Assembly: GCA_033002965.1 (NCBI GenBank)
Contig: JAURVB010008380.1
Span: forward strand, 1-64,000
DNA length: 64,000 nucleotides
Origin: Piper betle
Lineage: Eukaryota > Streptophyta > Magnoliopsida > Piperales > Piperaceae
Direction: 5' to 3'
Below are positions 29,816 through 41,282 of the stretch, piece after piece (the first letter of the stretch is position 1; every line of letters begins with the position of its first letter). The notes beneath the pieces are model-generated. The model made no database searches. It was not told where the DNA came from and saw only the letters and a program-made list of their open reading frames with translations. Made by a program: the position numbers and the translations under genes.

Positions 29816-30766
29816 GGCTTTTATATAGGAGTTTATTCAAAAGACTAACTAAAAATAGGAAACATTTTGTGCAATAAGTTATGCATTTACAACAATTGGA
29901 TCATCCAAATATTGCCTCCCTCAAGCTGAAATTTAGTAGAAGATTTAGCTTGTCCACAAACTTGACGAACAATTCATGTAGGAGAGGTTTAGTAAAAACA
30001 TCAGTAATTTGATCTTTTAAGAAACAAACTCCGTATGAAGCAATTTACGGGCTGCCCTTTCTCGCTCATAATAAAAATCCAACTTTATATGCTTTGAGCG
30101 ATCGTGGAAAACTGAATTCACAATTAGATGTAGGGGACTGACATTCTCTGAATAAAGAATTGGAGTATCAACCATTAGAATCTGTAAGTCTTTCATAAGA
30201 AAACCAATCCATGTGAGTTCAGCTGTAGCTGCTGCTAATGCTCGATACTTAGCCTCTGTACTCAAGCGAGACATAGTTTGTTGCTTCTTGGAACTCGATG
30301 ATATAACATTCAATCCAAGGAAAGTAATATATCCAGTAGTAGATCTCCTGGTAAGTAAACATCCATCCCCATCACTGAGATTAAGTTGGGAACTGGACAA
30401 AATATTATGGCCATAATGGATAGTATGCTTTGGATAACGAACGATGCATTTGACCGACTGAAATAAAAATCAGTTGGTTGATGCATAAATTGTGAGACAT
30501 AGTTCACCGTAAATGCGAGATCTAGTCTTGTGCATGTAAGATATTGCAGGGAGCCTATTATTGCCCTAAAGAGTGTTGGATCATGAATTTTTTGGAATTA
30601 GTTGGTGGAGCAATTCTTGAAGCAAGCAGTGTTGACGGAGGCTTACAATCCATCGCCTTATCGAGTAATTTCTGAGCATACCTTCGTGGAGAAAGAAAGA
30701 GTCTAGTGTCAACTTGTTGAATTTCAACTCCTAGTAAGTAATGCACATCACCAAGATCCTTGATTG
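29816..30766 (-). mobile_element. Copia element A, left part: 3' LTR, RNase H, end of RT
   Basis: A repeat at about 29816-29926 matches 43797-43895 and acts as the LTR pair. A polypurine tract (CTTGAGGGAGG on the minus strand) lies near 29925-29936. Copia RNase H follows (STTGYITFLGLN, STEAKYRALAAATAEL), then the last part of reverse transcriptase (STIKDLGDVHYLLGVEIQQV). It is cut at 30766 by the gypsy element and resumes at 36545. Confidence 0.8.
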
Positions 30767-33700
30767 TGCTAGCTTCTATGCTAACCTCCATTCCTTTCCC
30801 CATTATTCCTTTACCTCGACCCTTCCCGTGCTGGTAGTAACGCTGCGAACATCGATCCAAAATGAATAGTTGAGCAACCCTGGTAATAAGAACATGGGAT
30901 TCTTGAGAAGATGAAGGAATCACCTCTTGATACAAGCTAAATCGAACTCCCAACAAGTTAGATGATTTCTTAATTTACAAGACAGAAAGAATTACAACAA
31001 CCACCCCTCAATCACACAATCCCTCCTTTTATTCCCCTTTCAAGTTCCTCACATGCTTTCACTCCTCTCACGTGCTAACTTTCTAACATCATAGAATTAA
31101 GTCTTAACAGTACACCCCTCCTAAAAATGAACTCGTCCACGAGTTCAGAGTACAACAAAAATCTCGATTTGAATCTATACACTCTACACCCTCACTTTTC
31201 TTTAACAGAACTCAATATTCACTTGGAAATTTTCAAACTTTGATTGGAATCTTTTTCGATTGTACCATGAAACTGAGGAATTAGTATCTGTCCATCAAAC
31301 AAAAAGTTGTGTTGTTCCTTCCTTCCCTCACACTGCTTGAACTTCCTTTGGCATGACATGAAGCTCACCTGGTGAAGTCAGCATTGGCAGAACTAGATTA
31401 ACCTTCACAGTTGGTGTCAATTTGGGTTTCAGCTGGGATACGTGAAAAACGTCATGAATTTTTGAATCTTGTGGAAGCGGTAGCTGGTATGATACCTCTC
31501 CTACTTTCTTCAATATCTGATGAGGGCCATAATACTTTGGAGTGAGCTTCATGTCATTTTTCCCTGACTGTGCTTTGCCTATGTGGTGGAGCTTAAGATA
31601 TACCTAATCTTGAGGTTGTAAAACAACATCTGTTAGTTTCTTATCTGCATACATCTTCATTCTGTTTTGTGCCTCTACTAAGTTGCCCTTCAATTCCTTA
31701 ATCAGCTGATCCTTGCTTAAAAGAAAATTATCAACATCTGATACAATTGCTAAACCTTGTATGTATCATAGAAGAGAAGTAGGTGGTCTATTGAAGAGAG
31801 CTTCAAACAGACTCCTCTTAATGGTTGATTGCTAACTTGTATTATAACAAAATTCTGCCCAAGACAACCACTAAACCCATGTCTTTTGTTTTGAATTGGT
31901 GAAACATCTGAGATATTGCTCCAAAATTCTATTGACTACCTCAGTTTGCCCATTTATTTGTGGATGATATGTGCTGCTAAAGTTGAACGTAATTTCTTGC
32001 AGCCTAAATAACTCTTTCCAAAAAATCACTAGTGAAATCTGGATCCCTATCACAAATTATGCTCACCACCATCCCAAACAACTTAAAGATGTTATCGAAG
32101 AACAATTGTGCCACAATTAGAGTAGTGTAAGGATGTTTAAGTGTAACAAAATGAGCACTTTTAGTCAGTCTATCCACCACAACCAAAATGTAATCCCACC
32201 CTTTATTGTTTGGCAAGTGAGATATGAAGTCCATAGATATATGTGTCCACATATGGTGAGGAATTGGAAATGTCTGCAATAAACCTACTGGAGATTTATG
32301 AAGACTTTTATTCTTGGAACAAACATCACAATTTTGAATAAAATCCCAAATATGCGATCCCATTCCCTGCCATTGAAACAATGCACCAATTCTCTTAGTA
32401 GCTTTGAGAAATCCTTCATGAGTACCATTATGGAATTCAGCGATAATGATAGAAATCAATTCACTCTTTGGAGCTAATACAATTCTAATCTTGCACATTA
32501 ACAGTCTGTCCTTGATACACCAATAGTGAGATAATTATTTGACGCTTAGTTTTGTCTTGAGTTGTTGGATGTAATTGCTAGCATCATATTCCCTCTTACT
32601 TTCTTGTAACCATAGAGGTACAAGATTAGACATGGCCAAGCAATCTGCTATTCCCAAAACCTCATTTATTGGATCACATTGATGACCATCCTTCCATTGG
32701 CTGTCAACAATCCGCGACAATAAATCAGTTGCCTTATTTTCTTTCCCCGACTTATATTCAATGACAAAATCATACCCAATCAGTTTTGTCAACCACCTCT
32801 ATTGAGTTGCTGTGCTAATCCTTTGGTCCCACAAATATTTAAGGCTTGCATGATTTGTTCACAGAACGAAGATACACCCCAACAAGTAATGTCTCCACTT
32901 TTGTATAGCTAGAACTAGAGCAAACATTTCTTGTTTATACGCTGATCAATACCTACTCCTACCTTGAAGACCTTTGTTGAAAAATGCAATATGATATTGG
33001 TTTTGCATCACTACTGCTCCAACACCTGTCCCTAAGGCATCACATTCGATTACAAAGTGCTGATTGAAATCCGGTAAAGCTAATACAAGAGTTGTTGCCA
33101 AGGCAGTTTTCAAATCTTGATAGGCTTGCTCAGCCTCTTTAGTCCATTTGAAACCTTCCTTCTTTAATAGATCTATCAATGGAGTAGCTATTTGACCAAA
33201 ATGTTTGATAAATTTCCTGTAATACCCAGCCAATCCCAAGAATCCCCTTATAGCTTTCACATTTTTTGGAATTGGCCATTGAAGTACAGCTTGCACCTTG
33301 TCTCTATCCATACTCACTCCCTTTCTAGATATGACATGGCCGAGGTAAGTAACTTCCTTTTGAGCAAAGCTGCATTTTTGCAATTTGACAAACAAATAAT
33401 GCTGCTTCAATATCTCAAACACTTGTGAAAGATGTGAAAGATGAACTTCCCAATTATTACTGTAAATTAATATGTCGTTGAAGAAAACTAGAACAAACTT
33501 TCATAAGTATTGCTGAAAATTTGAATTCATTAGCGCTTGGAAGGTACTTGGAGCATTTGAGAGTCTAAATGGCATAACTAGTAAACTCGTAATGCCCCTT
33601 ATGTGTTCTAAAAGCAGTCTTGGGTATATCCTTCTCAAACCTTCGTATCTGGTGATAACCTGGCCCCAAATCCAATTTAGAAAAATAATTTGTCCCTTGT

Positions 33701-36544
33701 GGCTTATCTAGCAACTCGTTTGTGTTAGGAATTGGAAACCTATCCTTGATAGTGATTTTGTTTAGAGCCCTGTAATCAACACACATCTGCCAACTATTGT
33801 CTTTTTTTCACTAATAGCACAGAAGAAGAGAAAAGGCTGGTAGTAGGCCGGTAGTAGGCCGGATGGGACCAACTTGCAACAATTCTTGGACCTTTTCTCA
33901 ATCTCATTTTTTTGGAAATGTGGATATCTATATGCCTTGACCATCACTAGATCAACCCCTTCTTTGATTGGAATCTTGTGGTCACAAGATCATGAAGGAG
34001 GCAATACAATAGGTAATTGAAATATAGCTTCAAATTGTTTTAGTAGCTCAGTGAGTTGCTGCCATTGTTTGGTTGTGCCATCGAATTATGGATGTTTTTC
34101 CACACCAACTGGTGATAATAATGTGAGATTCATTAATAATCCTCTTCTCCTTTTTTCATCGATTGATTCATCTGTTTACTATCCAATAATATCCCTCTTT
34201 CCACGGGGATACCATTTAATTTTACCTATTCTGTTGAGAAAAATCCCCAAAGTTAGAGATCAATAATAGTGAACGCAAGATATGGGTCTCATTTGTCTTA
34301 TTCTAAAACAAAGGCGAAGACAAGAGAAGATAAAATGCGAGAGATAAAAAAAATGGGATATATAGATAAGAAGAGGGAAATATATTATTCACTAGTTTAA
34401 TCTTATACGGAATATTGAGAGAGCAAAATCTTATAATCTCAATAGTATAGATTGGGTGAGTAAACTTCTTGTACATCTCTATATGTTTGACGACTGTAAT
34501 CTTTGGTTGAAGTTGTGAATTGATTATTGTTGTCCTGTGGTTTTTGACTCTCCAGCAAGGGAAGATTTTCCACGTTATATCTCTGTTCTTTTGGTTTTAT
34601 TTTATTTTATTTCTCAGGCATTATTTTCCCATATCTTGTGTTCGTTGTTGTTGATATCCAACTTTGGGGATTTTTCTCAACACATTCATTCTGCGACTTA
34701 AATTGCATTGTGAGTTCAGCAATGTTCCCTAAAATCTGGCCCAAAGTTGCAATCAATGAATTTCCAACACAACATCGAGGTCTTCTAATTTAAGCAAATA
34801 AAAATCAGTTTTAATATCCATCCCTCCCAAAATCAGCTTGAGGTTGTTACATTTCCCTGCACATAGCATTTGCTCTCCATTAGCCATCATAACCTTCAAT
34901 ATACCTTGGTTGCTGATATTCAATTTGAGTTCCTTAGCCAAACTTTCATTCAGGAAATTATGGAAGCTGTCGGAATCTACCAACACTGTAATATCTTTCT
35001 TAATAATTTTACCCTTAATCCTTATAGTGTTGGATGAACATTAAAAGATATTTTTGGTATGGTAGATTCTTGTACAATACTTTCCCCCTTCAATTGACTT
35101 GAGCCATCATCTTCTTCTTCTTCTGATGCCCAAACCACCTCTATAACAAACAATCTTTTGCATTTATACCCCTTTGAGTATTGCTCATCACAATGCAAAC
35201 ACAAGCCTTTTCCTTTCTATCTTGCATCTGTTGGGGAGTGAATTTCCTTATATCTTGTCCAAAAATGGAATAACTACTATGTTTGTTTATTTCTTTTCTA
35301 ATCCAATCTTCTGAGCAATGGTACTTGCCATATTATTCACAATTGTTGGCTTCTCTTGGTGTTCAAATAACAAGGCTAAGCTAATAGCCTCAAACAGTGT
35401 TTTTGGTTTTCTTGACAACACTTCTCTTCTTATATAATACTTCAATCCTGTAACAAAACAAGTGATTTTCTGTTGTTGTGACAACTTCTCACAATGAGAT
35501 AGTGTTCTAAAAAATTAATTTGATACTCTTTCACTATCCTTGTTTGTTGCAACTTAAATAGGTCACCAAAGAAGTCATCATATTCAGTAGGTCCAAAGAA
35601 AATATTAATTTGTTCCTTGAACTCTTGCCAAGTTATGACAGAAAAATCTTGTTTGAGGGCTTGGTACTACAATTGTGCATCATCTTCCAAACTCAAAGTG
35701 GTCATTATCACTCTATTCTTGTCATTAACATGATGTACGTCAAAGAATTCGTCACAACATCCAATCCATATGATAGGATCAACATCTCCCTTATACCTTG
35801 GAAATTCCATTTTTGAATACCTCAAAAGAAACAACAAATCAGAATAATTCTGAGCATCTATAGAAGAACAACTAACAAGATTCTCAGTTTCCCTATCCAA
35901 ATTAGGTGTCGGCATACCTCTGTGGTTTGTAGACAGTTAAGATCTAAAGCCTTGGCAATGTTGTTCCACCTGTATTGCACTTCCACAGTTTTGTTCTCCG
36001 AAGATCCTGATTAGTTCTTGAACAGCATTCTGAAGTGTCTGCATTTGCATTAATTGATCCTTGATCTGGATTAACTGAGAACGAATCAATCTGATTGCTC
36101 TCGAGTTGATGTATGCATCTGATTATGACTAGTAGCGACTTCAGCCAATTATGTTTCCAAAGTCGCCATCCTGGTTCCCATCTCGTCCTGCTCTGATATC
36201 ATTTTGTTAGCTTCTATGCTAACCTCCTTACCTTTCCCCATTATTCCTTTACCTCAACCCTTCCTGTGCTGGCAAGTAACGTTGCAAATGTCTATCCATA
36301 ATGAATAGTTGAACAACCCTAGTAATAAGAGTAGGGGGACGCTTGGAGAAAATGAAGGAATCACCTCCCGATACAAGCCAAATCGAACTCCCAACAAGGG
36401 TTCAGATGATTTCTTGATTTACAAGACAGAAAGAATTACAACAACCCCCCTCAATCACACAATCCCTCCTTTTATTCCCCTTTCAAGTTCCTCACACGCT
36501 TTCACTCCTCTCACGTGCTAACATCACAGAATTAAGTCTTAACA
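30767..36544 (-). mobile_element. Complete Reina-like Ty3/gypsy retrotransposon, inactivated
   Basis: LTRs at 30767-31109 and 36205-36544 (about 340 bp, TG...CA) enclose an element of 5.8 kb flanked by the perfect target duplication GATTG (30762-30766 and 36545-36549). A tRNA-Met primer site (TGATATCAGAGC, minus strand) adjoins the right LTR, and a polypurine tract (about 31110-31127) adjoins the left one. Minus-strand order is gag (35915-35290), protease (LVDSDSFHNFL, about 34980), RT (33786-33430), RNase H (33422-32540), integrase (32498-31860) and the GPY/chromodomain end (31552-31200). Small size and short LTRs suit the Reina chromovirus clade. Frames are broken, and catalytic motifs are altered (FFNDI in RT, DSDS in protease). 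A solo LTR is nested inside. Confidence 0.88.
34232..34682 (+). repeat. Solo copia-type LTR inside the gypsy element
   Basis: A 451-bp unit starts TGTTGAGAAAAATCCCC and ends with its inverse, a perfect terminal inverted repeat of about 23 bases that continues imperfectly to about 34. Flanks TATTC and CATTC suggest a 5-bp target duplication with one change. TG...CA ends and a GATTTTCCACGTTATATCT line like that of many copia LTRs favour a solo LTR. A MITE is the alternative. Confidence 0.65.
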
Positions 36545-36890
36545 GATTGCAAGCTCATTATTTAGATCAACAATAAAGTTTTAAACAAATGTAAACTAAC
36601 AACCAACATGTCATCCACATACCATAGTAGGATGATTATACACTTATAAAAGTATTGAATGAACAAGGATGAATCTGCTAGAAAAGAATGGAATCCTTTG
36701 GAAAGAATGAATATACTAAAATGATCAAACCAAGCCCTCAGAGCTTGTTTGAGGCCATAAAGAGCCTTGTGTAGATTGCAAACATGATTAGAATACTCCT
36801 TGGAGTAAAAACTAGGTGGCTGACTGATATATACCTTTCATTGAAGATTGCCATGTAAAAACGTATTTTTAATGTCAAGTTGATGAATGC
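36545..36890 (-). pseudogene. Copia element A: reverse transcriptase core
   Basis: Minus strand: HQLDIKNTFLHGNLQ, SQPPSFYSKEYSNHVCNLHK, ALYGLKQALRAWFDHFS and the catalytic LLWYVDDMLVV. These are typical copia RT blocks. The region lies between the gypsy insertion (left) and the Tekay-like LTR (right). Confidence 0.85.
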
Positions 36891-39405
36891 CACCACTTCA
36901 GCTTGATGCCGGCGAATCTTCGGCCCTCCCCTGGCTACCAGACTGGCACACCCAGGACCGCCTCGCAACAGGCTTTCGATTCATACTCCTCACCACCACC
37001 AATGTCACCGTAGTAGTCGTCGGCAACAACATTTTACAACCTATTTCCAGCCGATCCGATCACCCAGACAAATTCCCTTCATCAAGATCTCCATTTTTAG
37101 GCTACCCATCACCACCGTTGTGGCCGCAATCATTGCCGATGACATTGCCACACTCGGCGGCGATTCCGCCCTCTTTCAGTCGTTTTCAGACCAGCCAGCG
37201 GCTAGAATCCATCGATTGCCACCACCACCATGTTTCTTGTCACATGGGCAGTCGATCCTGATTGGCAAAGACCCCAGCCGCGCTGTCGTTGGCATTTTTC
37301 AATGTCAAGCACCAGCCGCCTCGTCAGACCCGTTTGCATGCATTAGCCTTGGCCAACCCACATTCATGTCCACCTGCCTGACCTTGTTCACTTGCCCAAC
37401 AATCTCATGATCATGCCCGAGTTCATGTCCTCATTCAGCTACCCGGCCCAGCAATCGAGTCCAGCCCAGCCAACACTGTTGCTTGACTTGGCTCAGTCTA
37501 CTCAGTTGACTTGCCTGGGTTAACTCAGTTGGTCATTTTCAAACATTTTGAACCCGTTTTTAGCCAATTTTCAACTGTTTTTGTTAATTTGAGAACCCCT
37601 ACATTAGTTTAAATATATATTCACATTATTTAGTATATTTTGATGTTACGAGTGTTTTTATTTATTTATTCATTGTTATTTATTTCTTTTTATTTATATG
37701 TTTATCATATATGATGAATGTTTATGTGATTGTTTATTATTATTATCTATATATTTATTTATTAATATTAATCTTATTTATGCTCACTAAATTTTATTTA
37801 TTTATCTACTTGTTCGTTATGTGTATGTTATTATTTATTTGTAGTTAATTACATATTCCGTATTGGATAACTATGATATTATTATTATTCATGATTAATT
37901 AAAATTAACTATTTATTTATTTGTTTGTTTATTTGTCAAATGATTATGTATTTATTTATTTAATTATTTATATGTGTACTAACACAAGTGTATGTGATAT
38001 TTACTCGTGTCTAGCCATGTACTTATATAGTATGACATTATTATTTTATGATTAGAATATTATTTATTTTTAAGTATTTATTTAGCTATTTATTCATGAG
38101 TGAATTTATTCATTTATTTATTAGTTATTTTCTTAATAATGTCTCGATTTGTGTACATGTTTTGTTGTATGTTTATTTAGCATTCTTTTTTATTAGGATG
38201 TATTGATGATGCAAGTACACACCACGAGCATGCATCGTATAGAGATATCAATATTTTACTTAGTAATGGGTTTCGATGTAGGTTTCGGAGTCTAAGCTCA
38301 CTGTAAATGAGACATCATGCTTGGAGCCTGAACTACAGGTCCGTTAGGACTCTTCTCAATTATTATCGCTATAATTTATTGTTGATTTGATTTCTAGATC
38401 GCAGGATTTATTAAGTGGCTATTTTATCGAACTTTACTTAACACGGGCCATTTAGACGTATTTTACTTCCGTGATTAATATCCCTGAGGATGAGATCCCA
38501 CGAGTTTGATTTCGAAAACAAGATCTACTACAAGTTGCCTTTGAACCTATTATATAAATCCCTTTTCAGGCCAATATATGATTTTCTAGAGTTTTCTAGT
38601 GAGGTGTGAGACAAGGGAAAGCTGACATCAGTGCTACGTGAGCGAGTTCATGCCTATCAAAGCGGGCTCTGGATTGGTGAGCGGGTCATTCCATTCCCAA
38701 GGGATCCTGACAACTCCACCTTTGAGTTCCTCAAACCTGGAGAAATGCGGAGGATTACGGGTACTACAATGCAATGCATGTTTAGACTTGTTGTTTTAAA
38801 GGGTACCGAAGGCGCATGTCTGAGAGTACTCGGTCTTTATGCTCAGGGCTAGGAGTGATATAGAAGATGTAGAGGGTTGAAAGAAACTGGAAAAGAAATT
38901 GATGTTCCTGCACAAGAGATAGTTTTAAAAGCTGTCGAGACATGAGATGATTAAGAATGGGATGTTGTCGAGCCGAGGACGATGACTCCTAATTAGCGCC
39001 CTTATAAGAGATTCTGTGAAGAAGTATATAAATGATTTCATTTAACAGGAGGGTTAGCTTTCCTGTGCTAATTTTACTATTAGTTATTTATGGACCAATA
39101 ACACTTGTTACTAACGTTTTTCCTATTATATATGTAGGTATGGTGATCTTGAGACGGCTTTGGTGGGATGATAAATAAACGCTACACATACTTGAGCTTA
39201 ACACAGTAATTTTTTCATACTTTTATTTATATTTGATGAGTTTTCACGTATAGTTAGTAATGTCTTCCATTCTCTTGACTCCAAGTGGGTTATTTATATC
39301 TATATTATTAACCGAGTCTTATAAACTAGTAGCTTTATACATGACTCGACTAGATCGTAACATTCCTGATTCGGTTCTTAGGTGAACCGAAATCGGGGTG
39401 TTACC
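36891..39405 (+). repeat. Tekay-like LTR inserted in copia element A
   Basis: The right end reads ...CGGGGTGTTACC at 39405, and the last 1.2 kb matches the LTR at 47530-49926 in block order: the GATGAGATCCC line, the TTTGAGTTCCTCAAACC line and the AAGGCGCATGTCTGAGAGT line. The left part is a GC-rich block (36891-37400) followed by AT-rich TTTATT-type simple sequence (37600-38180). A clean TGT start and target duplication are not seen, so the left edge is probably truncated. Copia sequence is missing some 25 codons at this site. Confidence 0.65.
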
Positions 39406-40375
39406 CTGTTGCTGGCTTAATGACAAGTGAGAATGTTTCACTAGAATCAACACCTTTTTGTGAGAAACCTTTTTCAACCAAGCATGCTTTTAGCCTTTCC
39501 ACTGCACCATTTGATTTATATTCAACTTTGTAAACTCATTTAGTCACAATGATGTGCGTATCAACTGTCCATGGTACCAATGTCCAATTGCAATTAGTTT
39601 CAAGCGCTTCCAATTCTTCATGCGTTGCTTGCAGCCACCCTTTACGTTGCAAAGCTTCCTTCACTGATTTAGGTTCAGAGCACATTTGTTCAGTATGAAG
39701 AACATACATCATATTAGGTTTTACAATACCAGATTGTGCTCTAGTCCTCATAGAATGTTCAACAGGTGTGAATGGAACAACATTTTGAGTAGTTGTGGCA
39801 ACATTTTCAATAACTAGTTGAAGTACGGCTTGATTTTCAGAACAATTATGCTCAGAATCATTACTTGAAGAAGGATAAGAACTTATTATATTTGCAGTAC
39901 TAGCTGAACTAGGATTAAATAATTCACATGCTACCTCAAAATTAAGCCTTTGATCAGAATTGGACACTTCTATGTTGATAGCATCATTAGACAATGTCAT
40001 TGAAGTGCAACTTGTGGCAAGTAATCAATTAATGATGTAAGAATCAGAGATGAGGAGACAGACCTCTTTAACTGAGTGACATCTTTAGTAGGAAATGATT
40101 CTTCATGAAAGACTACATGCCTCGAATAATAAGTGTGACCATTTTCTGGATTGAAGCATTTGTAGCCTTTGTGATGAACGCTATATCCAAAAAAATTCAA
40201 GGTGCTGACTTGGGATCAAATTTGTTGGATACATACATCTTCAAATAGGGAAAGCACATGCAACCAAATACTTGAAAAGAAGAGACTTTATGTTATCAGA
40301 CAAATCACTTTTTGAATTCCACACGTATTAATAAACTTTAATATAGAGACTTTTTGAATTCCACACATAATCTTT
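39406..40375 (-). pseudogene. Copia element A: integrase C-terminus to start of RT
   Basis: Minus strand: VFGCMCFPYLK, YSVHHKGYKCFNPENGHTYY, SRHVVFHEESFP, then the variable linker (39990-39730), MRTRAQSGIVKPN, SVKEALQRKGWLQATHEELE, NWTLVPW and VYKVEYKSNGAVERLKA up to SLVIKPAT. The order matches copia pol. It is split from neighbouring pieces by the LTR on the left and an unidentified insert on the right. Confidence 0.85.
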
Positions 40376-41282
40376 TATATAAAGGAGAGTTCATGTTGAT
40401 GTTAAATGAAATATCTTCTGGATAGTTTGTGAGCACATTTGACTCACAAAGGGAAGATTTTAGGATCATACCTCATAGTTGAGGGTTCCTCATTATCATA
40501 GCAGGTCTGTATAATTACTTGAAATGTTATATATTTTAATTTAGAAGTATTGGTCGGCCTGAGTCCATATTCAATCACCATTTACCGATCACAATTAGGT
40601 TTAAAAAATTAGCTCAGTCCGACACAGGGTAGCACCCTTAAAAAAATTATTATGTGGGAGTCTTGGTCGACTTGAGGGGAGTCTTGGTCGATTTGAATTC
40701 ATATTCGACTATCATACGCTAAGCGCAATCGGGGTCAATAAATTAACTCAATTTGACACAGGGCAGTACCTCCTGAAAGATTAAATATCTGCCCCCACCC
40801 CAAAAAGGGTGACAGGTATAATGGCACAAGATGGCTCATTATGTACTTGTGATATCGAAAGGGTGAGTAAATAGTAAATATTGGTAATTACAGGCCGAAG
40901 GTTACGTAGTGTATGTGCACATGTATGGGATCATAGCTGAATGAGCAGCGACCCTCCCAGCATATTAAGAGCTCAATATACTCATAATCACTAAAAGACG
41001 TAATTCAGATGTGGAAGACGTAATTCAGATGTGGAATATATTAATTATTTCTTGTAATTATACGACTTAGTGTTCTTATCACTAACGCGGAATTGCCTCC
41101 GCAGGTATGAGAATAGAAGAATGGGTAGAGTCGAGAAAGCTGGGGGACTTTATTATTGGATTATTCTTTTCTCAAGATCGTTTGCATGGCAGTGAATTTT
41201 GGTTTGGTTCATGGGACATAGATTATTCCGAGCATTTATTATATTAACTTTTATGTCAAGATTTAATTTAAAATCTTGAAAA
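40376..41282. other. Unidentified insert within copia element A
   Basis: About 0.9 kb interrupts the integrase. It holds a 20-bp tandem duplication (AAGACGTAATTCAGATGTGG, about 40995-41035), two near copies of GGGAGTCTTGGTCGA (about 40656-40695), and an LTR-like run near 41100. It resembles part of a gypsy-type LTR, but no termini or target duplication are clear. Confidence 0.4.
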
